DNA of 64,000 nucleotides from assembly GCF_014898095.1 (NCBI RefSeq), contig NZ_CP062946.1, forward strand, positions 3,286,001-3,350,000, in the 5' to 3' direction. The notes under the pieces were generated by a model. That model was not told the origin of the DNA and did no database searches. It saw nothing but the letters and a program-made list of their open reading frames with translations. Of the stretch, positions 1-8,912 are shown in pieces; the first letter of the stretch is position 1; every line of letters starts with the position of its first letter. The DNA is from Thalassotalea sp. LPB0316 (lineage in GTDB: Bacteria > Pseudomonadota > Gammaproteobacteria > Enterobacterales > Alteromonadaceae). The translations under genes were made by a program, and so were the position numbers.

Positions 1-3000
1 CCACGCGCCGCTTGATAGCCATCCATAATAGGCATTTGTAAATCCATTAACACCAATGAATGCCGCTGAGGACAAAAACGCTCAATGGCTTCTTGACCAT
101 TTACCGCGAACTCGATGATGATTCCCGTGCCATCGAGCAACCCTTTAAGGATTTTTTGATTAATGTGATTGTCTTCTGCCGCCAAAATAGTATTACCGCG
201 CATCGGCGCTAGCCTTAATTTTAATTCACTAATCGACCGCTCTGATGGCACAACATCGATTTTTTGTGTTGAGTTAAACAATAACTTCACTAGCGCTTCA
301 TTAAATCGTTCGGGATCTAGCGGTTTTTGAAGGAAATAAGATATACCTAATCGCTTTGCTTGCTCGAAAAAGTAATCTTGATTGTAGGAGCTAATCATCA
401 TGATAGGAATAAGCTCGATACCACCTTGTTTTCGCGCTTCTTGACTATCAATAATTTTTTCGATCGCTTCAATACCATTCATTTCAGGCATGTTCCAATC
501 CATGATAATTAAGTCGATTTGATACGCTTGTTGCTCGAGTAGTGCGATAGCTTCTTCGCCACTACTGGCATTCAACACCTCAAGCGAAAATTGTGTTAAA
601 TATTCAGCAATAATTGACTGACACTGGGCGTTATCGTCAACGACCAACACCGTTTTATCGGCAAAGTCAGCGATAGTGATCAGTTTATCACTGCTGGGTA
701 ACTCAATTTCAAACGTAAATTCACTGCCTTGGCCTAAAGCACTCCGGGCAGATATTTCGCCGCCCATAAGCTCAACTAATTGCTTTGATATCGCTAGTCC
801 AAGACCTGTTCCACCATATTTACGGGTTGTGCTTTCATCTGCTTGGCTAAATGATCTAAAAAGCTTATTCATTTGCATCTTGCTCATACCAATGCCAGTA
901 TCAACCACCGAAAACTTCAGCCGCGAAGCACTCAGACGAGTAATATAGATATTGACTGAGCCTTTTTCAGTAAACTTGATCGCATTGCTAATCAGGTTGA
1001 TCAGTATTTGTCTTAATCGATAAGGATCACCTTTGAATGAGCTACCGACATCGGGTTCGTAATGACATTTTACGGATAAGTGCTTGGCACTAATTTCGAT
1101 GAGCATTAAATCAATCACGCCATCGATAAGTTTAACTAAATCAAAATCAATTGTTTCCATCTCAAGCTTGCCTGCTTCTATCTTGGAAAAATCTAATATG
1201 TCATTGATTATGCTAAGTAACGACTTCGCTGAGTATTCAATATCGCGCAAATACTTTTGTTGGTTGTTGTCTAAACTAGTTTGCAAGGCTAGGTGCGCCA
1301 TACCAACGATACCATTCATTGGCGTTCTAATTTCATGGCTCATATTAGCGAGGAAATTACTCTTTGCTTCGTTAGCTGCTACCGCTTTTTCTTTGGCTTT
1401 TCTCAACTCTTGTTCACTAACGATACGCTCTGTTATGTCCCGAGCAAAAGCGATTACTCTGTTTTCCCCGTGGTAACTAACAAATTGTGCGGACACCTCA
1501 ACAGGGATCTCTCCGCCCATTTTATTAATGTACTTTTCTTGAATTGTTCGGTTTGGGCTTAACTTCAACACAGAAACGTAATTAGGCCAAAAGGAAATCG
1601 TGTGAAACGGGCTGATATCAAACACGCTTTTGTCGACAAGCTCTTGTTGTGAGTAGCCTAGAGCACTACTAGCAGCCCCGTTAGCATAGGTAATTTTACC
1701 ATCTTCTGCTTTGATAAAAATCACCATATCTCCCGTATTATCGACCGAGAACTGCACGAAAGTCAGCTCCATATTTGCTTGCTCTAGCCCTCGCTTAGCG
1801 GCAGATAGCTCTCTATTTACGCGTGACAGCTTATTAATCCAAAGCCCAGTAGAAATAACAATAACTAAGCCTGCACTAGCTAATGCGGCGAAAAAATAAA
1901 GACGAATATTAAATGGGGCTTTGAGCTCTTCGGGGAGCCATTTTCGCTGCATCTGCTCTAACTTAACTTGATCAATCTGAACGATAGCCTTTTCCAAGAT
2001 AGACAGCAGAGTTTTATTCTCTTCCTTGGTTGCAAAAGCAATAGGAATAGTAACATTTAGTTGACCACGAACGCCTAGCCCCGACAGCTCATCACTTTTT
2101 TTGAGTCGTTCTATATTACTTAACGGGCTAATAAAGCCGTCGATTTCACCATTGCGCGTATCGGTGAGCATCGAGGGTAATGACTGATATCGCTTTAGTT
2201 TAATATTGGGGTATTGCTCAACAACTTGATCGATAAAACTCGCATTTGCCACCACACCAATAGCGGTTAAATCTGCGCGTTCGAAATCGTAAATTGTCTC
2301 TTGTGAGGTGTAACTAACAAAGTGGATGGCATCGTTATAGTATGGTTCGGTATAGCCTAATGTATCCGTATGCTGCTCGCTAATAGCCAAGGTAATATCA
2401 AAGTCACAAACACCACTGACGAGGTTGCTAATACTCGCCTGCTCACTGTTAACCGCCACACCATTAAAACTAACCGGTAATTGTTCAGCGACAGCATTTA
2501 GCACATCAATAGCTAAGCCTTGGGGCCGTTGATTGTTTTCACCGAACGATAACGGAGAAAGACTTTCATGATAACAATAACTGAGTTGACGCTTGTTGTA
2601 GAGATAGCCATTATCGCCAATCGATAGCTTGAGATATTGCTGACCAACACTCTCAGGCCCTGACGATAGCCACTTACGGTGGATAGCATCAATCGTGTCG
2701 CTATCTAGTGATTGAATTGCTCGGTCGATGATTTGATAAAGCTCTACTTTTGATTTTGTTACCCCCATAACAAAGTTTACAGGCTTAGTTTCAAACAACG
2801 GCTCGAGGTAATCCAAGCCAATACGTTTAGCTTCATAACTCAAACTTTCCGAGTAAAGTGTGTAGTCAGCTTGATCAAAAGCTAGTGTGCTTATCACTTC
2901 GGCAATAGTATCGACTTCAATAATCTTGACATTGCTCACAGTTTCGGCAAATTGTTCAACCGCTTTGGCGCCTTTTAGCATCACCATGGTTTTGCCAGTT

Positions 3001-5063
3001 AAGTCAGCGAGCGTTTGAATATTAAGCGGGTTGCCTTTTTTTACATAAACATAGCCATGTGTTGAGGCATAGGGACTGGTATAGTTAATGAAACTCTCAA
3101 ACTCGTCGATTTGCGTTAAGGTGACAATCATATCGATCTCGCCGGTTTTCAAATTTTTATACAACTCGGCCAGAGGCTTAGTTTGGATGTCAAACTCTAA
3201 TCCAGTTAACGCGGCAACGGTATCCAAATAATCGATACCAATACCTTTGAGGATACCGTCTTTGTCTTTATATACGAAGGGTTGATTCTCCCCCATCTCT
3301 CCAACAATAACCTTTGGGTTTTCACTAATATAGGCGCGTTCTTGAGCCGTTAAAATCAAACGGTTTTCACTCGAGAACCACTGGTCTTTTAATTGTGCTA
3401 CTTTGTCTTGAGGGACTAAACCAATGGCTTTATCTAGAATATCGCGCAACAAGACATCATCGATATGAGTAGCCAGTTGTGCCTTACTGGCAATGCCGCG
3501 CTCAAGACTTAACGCTGGTAATATCTGAATATCCCTGAGCTGGTATTTCTTTTGCAGATACTGAAGCGCCAACATATCCCCAACAACAACGTCGACTTGT
3601 TCATCGCGTAACATATTGAGCTGCTTTTCTTGTGATAGTTCATAACTAACATCTAAGTGCGGATAAAGCGCGAGTAATGTCGAGGTGTAATAATTTTGCT
3701 GTGTGGTTACCACTTTGCCAGCAGTCAAAGCGGATAAATTTGTTATCGGTTTATTGATCCGACTCGCTATCCCAGTGAAAGAATCAAAAAAACCCTGAGT
3801 AAACAAGTAGCGAGATTTTCGCGCTGGAGTTTCCGTGATGTTAATAAGAAAGTCGAGCTTTTTGTCGGTAAGATCTTGCATTGCATCGGGCCAAAAATCA
3901 GTATATTGCAAATCAAATGACAAGCCAGAGTATTGACCGAGCAATGCTAGATAATCAGCGAGAAAACCTTTCGGCATATCGTTACTCAAAAACTGATAGG
4001 GTTCGTAATCAATTTCATGCTGTACTTTTAACGGTAACGCGGTACTCAACCGATTTCGTTCTTGGTCGGTTAACAAGGCATTAAACTGAGGAGTTAAGGT
4101 ATTGAGTTTATTATTAAATAGCAGCTGATTTACCGACACCCGTTCACTGTGGCTAGCAGTCGCGTTTAACCTTGATTGCGCTTGCTCTAGCTTTGAAACT
4201 TGAATACTGCCTATTTCATAAACATCATCGAGCATTAAATCACGCGTACCATGCAAACTAAACTCAATCGCCGATTTAGGCTTTCCTTGTTGATTATAAT
4301 ATTGCTCAATTATCGCAACCATTTCATCAGGGTTATTGATCGCGTATTGCCAACCTTGATTCGTCGCAGTAATAAAGTTATTCACCAACTCACGGTGACG
4401 GTGAGCAAAGTTTGCTGATGTGACGATATTTTGTGTATTCGCTGTTCCCCCCCAAAGCTTAGGTTTAATCAGTTCATAAGGGATATTTTGTGCTTGTAAA
4501 TCATAAATCTGATCGGTGATATGCGCGGTAAAGCCATCTATCTCTTTATTTTTAAAACGCTCGATAACGTTGTGATGCCGAACCAGTTTAAGACTACTAA
4601 GGTCAACTTGATAAAGTGATAAAACATCAGCAATCTGACCAGATAAAAAGCTCGCTTTACTTGGTACAGCAAGCGTTTTATCGGCCAAAAGTTTTGGCGA
4701 AGATATTTCAGGTTGAGTAACGAGGACAATAGGGCTTTGTTTGAGGTAATTAGCGATTAAACGAATGTCAGGATATTGCTGAAATTGCTCAACCACATTA
4801 TTGCCCAACATGCCAAATTGTGCATCGCCATTACTGACACGTTTGACAATTTGAGTGCCATCTTTGTGCTCATGGAAAACAACATTGAGCCCAGCGGCTT
4901 GATAGTAGCCTTTGTGTTTTGCAGCGTAATAGCCAGCAAAGCTGGCATTATGTTGCCAGTACAAATCAAAATGAACCGTTTTGCTTTGCCCTGAAGCTTG
5001 CCCGTTGACTAACAAGCTCATCAAGCAAATCAACCCGTTAACGATAACCATTGCACGCTTCAT
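1..5063 (-). CDS. Giant hybrid sensor histidine kinase with four periplasmic binding modules (3' end beyond window)
   Basis: The frame is open from an ATG at 5063 to the left edge, giving at least 1687 residues. In order it shows a signal peptide (about 1-24), an NMT1/THI5-like binding domain (about 27-245), three SBP_bac_3-like modules (about 340-556, 583-800, 825-1040), one membrane helix (about 1047-1070), a PAS domain (about 1095-1205), a HisKA domain with MSHEIRTPMNG (His1243), an HATPase domain with GGTGLGLAIS, and two receiver domains with phospho-acceptors Asp1522 (MDWNMP) and Asp1674 (MDLQMP). It should sense small solutes in the periplasm and relay phosphate; the ligand is unknown. 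An Hpt domain may follow beyond the edge. The GAF-protein gene lies 50 bp upstream on the same strand, so the two are probably cotranscribed. Four stacked binding modules is many for this class. I am sure of the kinase and receivers; exact module borders are estimates. Confidence 0.92.
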   Translation of the reverse strand, partial: MKRAMVIVNGLICLMSLLVNGQASGQSKTVHFDLYWQHNASFAGYYAAKHKGYYQAAGLNVVFHEHKDGTQIVKRVSNGDAQFGMLGNNVVEQFQQYPDIRLIANYLKQSPIVLVTQPEISSPKLLADKTLAVPSKASFLSGQIADVLSLYQVDLSSLKLVRHHNVIERFKNKEIDGFTAHITDQIYDLQAQNIPYELIKPKLWGGTANTQNIVTSANFAHRHRELVNNFITATNQGWQYAINNPDEMVAIIEQYYNQQGKPKSAIEFSLHGTRDLMLDDVYEIGSIQVSKLEQAQSRLNATASHSERVSVNQLLFNNKLNTLTPQFNALLTDQERNRLSTALPLKVQHEIDYEPYQFLSNDMPKGFLADYLALLGQYSGLSFDLQYTDFWPDAMQDLTDKKLDFLINITETPARKSRYLFTQGFFDSFTGIASRINKPITNLSALTAGKVVTTQQNYYTSTLLALYPHLDVSYELSQEKQLNMLRDEQVDVVVGDMLALQYLQKKYQLRDIQILPALSLERGIASKAQLATHIDDVLLRDILDKAIGLVPQDKVAQLKDQWFSSENRLILTAQERAYISENPKVIVGEMGENQPFVYKDKDGILKGIGIDYLDTVAALTGLEFDIQTKPLAELYKNLKTGEIDMIVTLTQIDEFESFINYTSPYASTHGYVYVKKGNPLNIQTLADLTGKTMVMLKGAKAVEQFAETVSNVKIIEVDTIAEVISTLAFDQADYTLYSESLSYEAKRIGLDYLEPLFETKPVNFVMGVTKSKVELYQIIDRAIQSLDSDTIDAIHRKWLSSGPESVGQQYLKLSIGDNGYLYNKRQLSYCYHESLSPLSFGENNQRPQGLAIDVLNAVAEQLPVSFNGVAVNSEQASISNLVSGVCDFDITLAISEQHTDTLGYTEPYYNDAIHFVSYTSQETIYDFERADLTAIGVVANASFIDQVVEQYPNIKLKRYQSLPSMLTDTRNGEIDGFISPLSNIERLKKSDELSGLGVRGQLNVTIPIAFATKEENKTLLSILEKAIVQIDQVKLEQMQRKWLPEELKAPFNIRLYFFAALASAGLVIVISTGLWINKLSRVNRELSAAKRGLEQANMELTFVQFSVDNTGDMVIFIKAEDGKITYANGAASSALGYSQQELVDKSVFDISPFHTISFWPNYVSVLKLSPNRTIQEKYINKMGGEIPVEVSAQFVSYHGENRVIAFARDITERIVSEQELRKAKEKAVAANEAKSNFLANMSHEIRTPMNGIVGMAHLALQTSLDNNQQKYLRDIEYSAKSLLSIINDILDFSKIEAGKLEMETIDFDLVKLIDGVIDLMLIEISAKHLSVKCHYEPDVGSSFKGDPYRLRQILINLISNAIKFTEKGSVNIYITRLSASRLKFSVVDTGIGMSKMQMNKLFRSFSQADESTTRKYGGTGLGLAISKQLVELMGGEISARSALGQGSEFTFEIELPSSDKLITIADFADKTVLVVDDNAQCQSIIAEYLTQFSLEVLNASSGEEAIALLEQQAYQIDLIIMDWNMPEMNGIEAIEKIIDSQEARKQGGIELIPIMMISSYNQDYFFEQAKRLGISYFLQKPLDPERFNEALVKLLFNSTQKIDVVPSERSISELKLRLAPMRGNTILAAEDNHINQKILKGLLDGTGIIIEFAVNGQEAIERFCPQRHSLVLMDLQMPIMDGYQAAR

Positions 5064-5113
5064 TCAATTACTCCAGCAACAACTATTGAGCAATTCACGC
5101 TAACTACCAAGGA

Positions 5114-5602
5114 TTAAAGTTCGAAAAAGAATGAAATTAACGTGGCCAGTGTGCGCAAGTAGTCTTCATCTTGCTCCTGCCATTGCGCTACACTGCCAAC
5201 GCGCTCACAACAAATTATGCCTTTTGGCTGAAAATCTTTGAAAAAACTAATATCAAGTAGTGAAAAGATGTCATTGGTAGCGAAGTAGTCAGTATTAAAG
5301 CACTTAGTTACAGTGTGCTCTCGAGCATTTTCAGCCAATAGAAGTTCACTTTCGATAATAGAATCAAAGTATTCGGGGTAATCTGCCTTTTTTAAAATGG
5401 TATCTTGGAAAAAAAGATCTTTTTCTTGGTCGTAGCCTATCATGCAAGAAATTTGTGACTGGTCATCGCTAAATCGCCAAAAGCTCACTCGATTGGCGTC
5501 ACCAATTTGATCGCAGGTACTCATACATATCTGCTTGAGTTTACTCACCCCATTAATACTTTTATCCCCGATAACTTTGGAAATATCGACGCAAACAGCC
5601 AA
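5114..5602 (-). CDS. Small GAF-like domain protein upstream of the hybrid kinase
   Basis: A 162-residue soluble protein resembling a single GAF sensor domain: an N-terminal helix, the central strand run around RVSFWRFSDD, and a C-terminal part like GIICCERVG followed by a helix with DEDYLRTLATLISFFF, typical of GAF ends. There is no output domain, signal peptide or membrane helix. The chosen start is TTG at 5602, because no ATG is near in this frame and a GGAG motif lies 7 bases upstream (5610-5613). It precedes the giant hybrid kinase by 50 bp on the same strand, so it may feed a cytoplasmic signal to that kinase. That link is inference. Family assignment is moderately certain; the ligand is unknown. 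Confidence 0.7.
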   Translation of the reverse strand: MAVCVDISKVIGDKSINGVSKLKQICMSTCDQIGDANRVSFWRFSDDQSQISCMIGYDQEKDLFFQDTILKKADYPEYFDSIIESELLLAENAREHTVTKCFNTDYFATNDIFSLLDISFFKDFQPKGIICCERVGSVAQWQEQDEDYLRTLATLISFFFEL

Positions 5603-5784
5603 AACAACACTCCGTGTAAAACACTTTAAAATTATTTTAATAACTTATAGAGGCTAGACCATTATTTGAGTTTTTGACAAATTTGCCATGCACTGACTTT
5701 GCAACAAAATTTGTGATTGATATTTAATTGGCAGCAATTACAGACACAAGCAAGACATCAACACTATTACCTTGTCGATACTAA

Positions 5785-6099
<315 letters not shown>

Positions 6100-6141
6100 A
6101 AAGAAAATAGCTTGAAAGCGATAAGGCTGGGAGGGAGAAAA

Positions 6142-6252
6142 GTTGGAAGGTAGAAATGTTGGAAGGTGGAAAAGTTGGAAGGTGCTAAAGCCATACAACC
6201 TTATAGCCTTAAAACTCTACAACCTTACAACTTTAAAACCTTAAAACCTTAC
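6142..6252. repeat. Short 16-bp-periodic direct repeats with degenerate inverted counterpart
   Basis: Three copies of GTTGGAAGGT begin at 6142, 6158 and 6174, exactly 16 bp apart. From about 6195 to 6252 the complementary strand carries related units (GTTGTAAGGT-like), so the tract is a loose inverted repeat. It lies between convergent genes and might act as a weak bidirectional terminator. Function unknown. Confidence 0.6.
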
Positions 6253-6319
6253 TAAGTAATGTTATGAGATTCCCGATTAAAACACCTCAGGAATGACACA
6301 TTGTTGTGACCTTACAGCC

Positions 6320-7495
6320 TTATTTCACAGTAATATGCGGTGAGCGTTTTACCACCTCATCGTTTAATTCAATACCAATACCAGGTGACTCACTGACTTG
6401 AAACACACCGTTTTTCGGTTGTGGATCTTGAATACACAATTCTCTATTCCACGATTTAATCGCGTAGGTATGGTGCTCGTGAATTAAAAAGTTGGGGATT
6501 GCTGTTTCTAAGTGCAATGATGCTGCCGTCGCCACTGGGCCACCACAAACATGCGCTTGAATACGAATATCGTATACATCGGCGTAATCACAGACTTTTT
6601 TCGCTTCGGTGAAACCGCCACATAAGCCAACGTCTGGTTGTAAAACATCAATCGATTGATCTTCAAAGTACGGACGAACATCCCAGCGATGATATAAGCG
6701 CTCACCGCCAGCAATTGGCACGCGCAAGCTATCCGATACCTTCTTGTGAACTTTCGAGTTTAAGTAATTAACTGGCTCCTCAAACATCATACAGCCAACT
6801 TCTTCTATTACTTCACCCATTTGAATGGCTGATGCAGCGCCCATTAATGAGTGGGCTTCAAAAATAATATCAACATCTTCGCCCACGGCATCGCGAATAG
6901 CGCGCAAGCGATCACCAAACAGTTTCATTTGTGGCTTGGTAAATAACTTGGTGCGATCAAAAGACGACTCGCCATTGGCATCATAAACAATCGGATCAAC
7001 CTTCACACAGTCGTACCCTTCTGCCATCGCTTTAAGCGCCGCTTCGGCATATTCTGCTGGCTCAATAAGTTTTTTACACTCTTTATCCCAGTCAAACTGC
7101 AGTTGGCTTGCATAGGTGCGCAGCTTATCGTTGACTTTACCGCCCAATAATTGATAAACAGGTACACCAAGTGCTTTACCTTTAATATCCCATAACGCAG
7201 TATCAATAGCACTCATCGCCGAATACAATACCGGTCCACCACCTAAGCCCCAAAAGCTTTCTCTAAGCATACGAGACCACAACAGCTCAGTTTGAAAAGG
7301 GTTAAAGCCAATAAGCACGGCTTCAGCAATTTCTTTGATCATCGCTGCCGCTGCACTGTGCCCCCAATCATAAGCTAAACCTGCCTCGCCTACACCACTG
7401 AACCCCTCATCGGTGTGAATGCGAACAAAAACCGGATTCCACGGCGGACGTTCTGGACAATGGATATCAAAAATTTCTACATGCGTTATTTTCAT
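6320..7495 (-). CDS. Mandelate racemase/muconate lactonizing enzyme family protein (probable sugar-acid dehydratase)
   Basis: A 391-residue enolase-superfamily enzyme. The N-terminal capping domain (about 1-120) is followed by a barrel carrying a lysine-containing strand (CVKVDP, about residue 165), the acidic metal ligands in IIFEAH, MMFEEP and GGERL, and a C-terminal IQAHVCGGP. This pattern resembles galactonate/mannonate-type acid sugar dehydratases rather than true mandelate racemases, but the substrate cannot be fixed from sequence alone. The length is normal. It is cytoplasmic. The next gene upstream on the same strand, across a 280-bp palindromic element, is a class II aldolase, so a small sugar-acid degradation unit is plausible. 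No transporter or regulator for such a pathway is adjacent. Confidence 0.88.
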   Translation of the reverse strand: MKITHVEIFDIHCPERPPWNPVFVRIHTDEGFSGVGEAGLAYDWGHSAAAAMIKEIAEAVLIGFNPFQTELLWSRMLRESFWGLGGGPVLYSAMSAIDTALWDIKGKALGVPVYQLLGGKVNDKLRTYASQLQFDWDKECKKLIEPAEYAEAALKAMAEGYDCVKVDPIVYDANGESSFDRTKLFTKPQMKLFGDRLRAIRDAVGEDVDIIFEAHSLMGAASAIQMGEVIEEVGCMMFEEPVNYLNSKVHKKVSDSLRVPIAGGERLYHRWDVRPYFEDQSIDVLQPDVGLCGGFTEAKKVCDYADVYDIRIQAHVCGGPVATAASLHLETAIPNFLIHEHHTYAIKSWNRELCIQDPQPKNGVFQVSESPGIGIELNDEVVKRSPHITVK

Positions 7496-7513
7496 TGTTA
7501 TACCTACAATTTA

Positions 7514-7775
7514 TACCAAGTGAATTAAATATTTGGTCACTCAGCGAGATTTAAAAGGCTTTTAGACAAGGCTTTGATTGCCGATAATGGTTATTCCCTT
7601 ATCAAAATCAGTAACGAAGTATAAAAGCATTTTAAACTCGCCCTTGGGAGCTCGTCAGCAAAGTGATAATTTCACAAATTTACTTGATGTAGAATGACTA
7701 CACCTGCATAAATTTCTTTTATTCTAACTTCCCTGACGTAGCTCTGAGTCGGTCAAATATTTATTTCAATTGGTA
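7514..7775. mobile_element. MITE-like palindromic element with terminal inverted repeats
   Basis: A 262-bp non-coding element with ends beginning TACCAA on each strand. About 31 terminal bases are inverted copies with few mismatches (both contain AAATATTTG and CTCAG). Inside, a second imperfect hairpin pairs about 7543-7595 with 7600-7642. Both flanks read TTA (7511-7513 and 7776-7778), consistent with a 3-bp target duplication. No transposase is encoded, so it would be mobilised in trans. The right flank TTA is also the stop codon of the adjacent aldolase gene. Confidence 0.72.
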
Positions 7776-8546
7776 TTATTCTGCAAAACGAGGATCAGCG
7801 CGATAAACTTTGCGCAACATCGCCGGCCAAGATTTTTGCCCGCCGGTAGCGCCAGAATGAACAATATTTGCTTGCGCTTTAATGTTATCGACAATTGCTT
7901 GCTCAACCAGTACCGGTTTCATGCCCGTTGCCATGATTTGTAATTGCACTTGGCAAGCGCGGGTTAAATCGTACATATGCATAAAGGCATCACCTATGGT
8001 TTGGCCTAGCGTCATGCCACCGTGATTCCTCAACAACATAAAATTCTTATTACCTAAATCAGCTTGCAGACGTGCTTTTTCATCCGCATTAACTGCCAAC
8101 CCCTCATAGTCATGGTAACTCATCGATGCCAAGGCAAACATCGCATATTGACTCAGTGGTAATAACCCTTCTTCTACACTTGCCACCGCGATTGTTTCGT
8201 TAGTATGTAGATGTAAAACACACATTGCGTCATGGCGAGCTTCGTGGACAGCAGAGTGAATCGTAAAACCTGCAGGGTTGATTTCAAATGGGCAATCTTT
8301 ATCGAGAATATTGCCGTCAATATCAATTTTTACCAAATTAGAGGCGGTGATTTCATCAAATGCCAAACCAAAGGCGTTAATTAAATACGCTTGGGTATCA
8401 GGAATTCTAGCTGAAATGTGGGTATAAATTAAATCATCCCAGCCGTGCATGGCCACTAGCCGATAGCAGGCCGCCAAATCCACCCGAGTTTGCCACTCAG
8501 CTTCTGAAACCTTGCCTTTGAGTGAGGGGGTAGGTATCTCGAACAT
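7776..8546 (-). CDS. Class II aldolase/adducin family protein
   Basis: A 256-residue protein of the class II aldolase/adducin head fold. It has the substrate-binding region YTHISARIP near residue 42, the paired metal-binding histidines in VLHLHTNET (about residue 111), and a later histidine in LLRNHGGMT (about residue 171). Members are zinc-dependent aldolases or epimerases acting on phosphorylated sugars; this subgroup is also annotated simply as class II aldolase with unknown substrate. Length is normal for the subgroup. The stop codon TAA is formed by the TTA flank of the MITE-like element, so the insertion either hit the original stop codon or set a new C terminus. It may work with the enolase-superfamily dehydratase beyond the element. 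Confidence 0.88.
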   Translation of the reverse strand: MFEIPTPSLKGKVSEAEWQTRVDLAACYRLVAMHGWDDLIYTHISARIPDTQAYLINAFGLAFDEITASNLVKIDIDGNILDKDCPFEINPAGFTIHSAVHEARHDAMCVLHLHTNETIAVASVEEGLLPLSQYAMFALASMSYHDYEGLAVNADEKARLQADLGNKNFMLLRNHGGMTLGQTIGDAFMHMYDLTRACQVQLQIMATGMKPVLVEQAIVDNIKAQANIVHSGATGGQKSWPAMLRKVYRADPRFAE

Positions 8547-8629
8547 AAACTTTTCATTCTATTTAGATGTCTATATGGCTAACTCTAACCTAGTTCTTTG
8601 TTCGATTAAAGCGCAATTGATGACAAATA

Positions 8630-8806
8630 TTAGGAGATTAGTTGATTGACCAGTGCCGTGATTAACAAAATAAACACTAACACCATCAGAATTTTCGAAT
8701 ATTTTTGCTGTTGCTCAGGCTCTAACGGCTTGCCGTGTTTTTCGCCAAAAATAACCATTAAAGCTACGCCCCCAAAGACACAGGCCAAGATGATTAATAA
8801 CGCCAT
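8630..8806 (-). CDS. Small two-helix membrane protein (58 aa)
   Basis: A short reading frame that is easy to miss: 58 residues beginning MALLIILACVFGGVAL and ending ITALVNQLIS. It has two hydrophobic segments (about residues 2-19 and 39-56) separated by a charged, glutamine-rich linker (KHGKPLEPEQQQKY). AGGAAG lies 8 bases before the ATG at 8806, a good ribosome binding site. The opposite strand also has an open frame, but its composition is unconvincing. It sits between the aldolase gene and the divergent ThrE-type gene. I do not recognise a family; an inner-membrane protein with a hairpin topology is inferred. Confidence 0.72.
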   Translation of the reverse strand: MALLIILACVFGGVALMVIFGEKHGKPLEPEQQQKYSKILMVLVFILLITALVNQLIS

Positions 8807-8912
8807 ATTTGTTTCTTCCTTAGTTTGATTACAGTTTCTATGATAATTTACTGCTATTAAAGCATTTTTTAATTAGAATATAGCGGTTCATTCGTTACAA
8901 CTTGTATCAACC

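Noticed and set aside
1084..1476. 130-aa open frame on the plus strand
   Set aside because: It lies opposite the HisKA and HATPase region of the hybrid kinase, which has clear domains. It is an antisense shadow.
8646..8828. 60-aa open frame on the plus strand
   Set aside because: Its Cys/Ser-rich composition is unconvincing, and it lies opposite the 58-aa membrane protein, which has a proper ribosome binding site.
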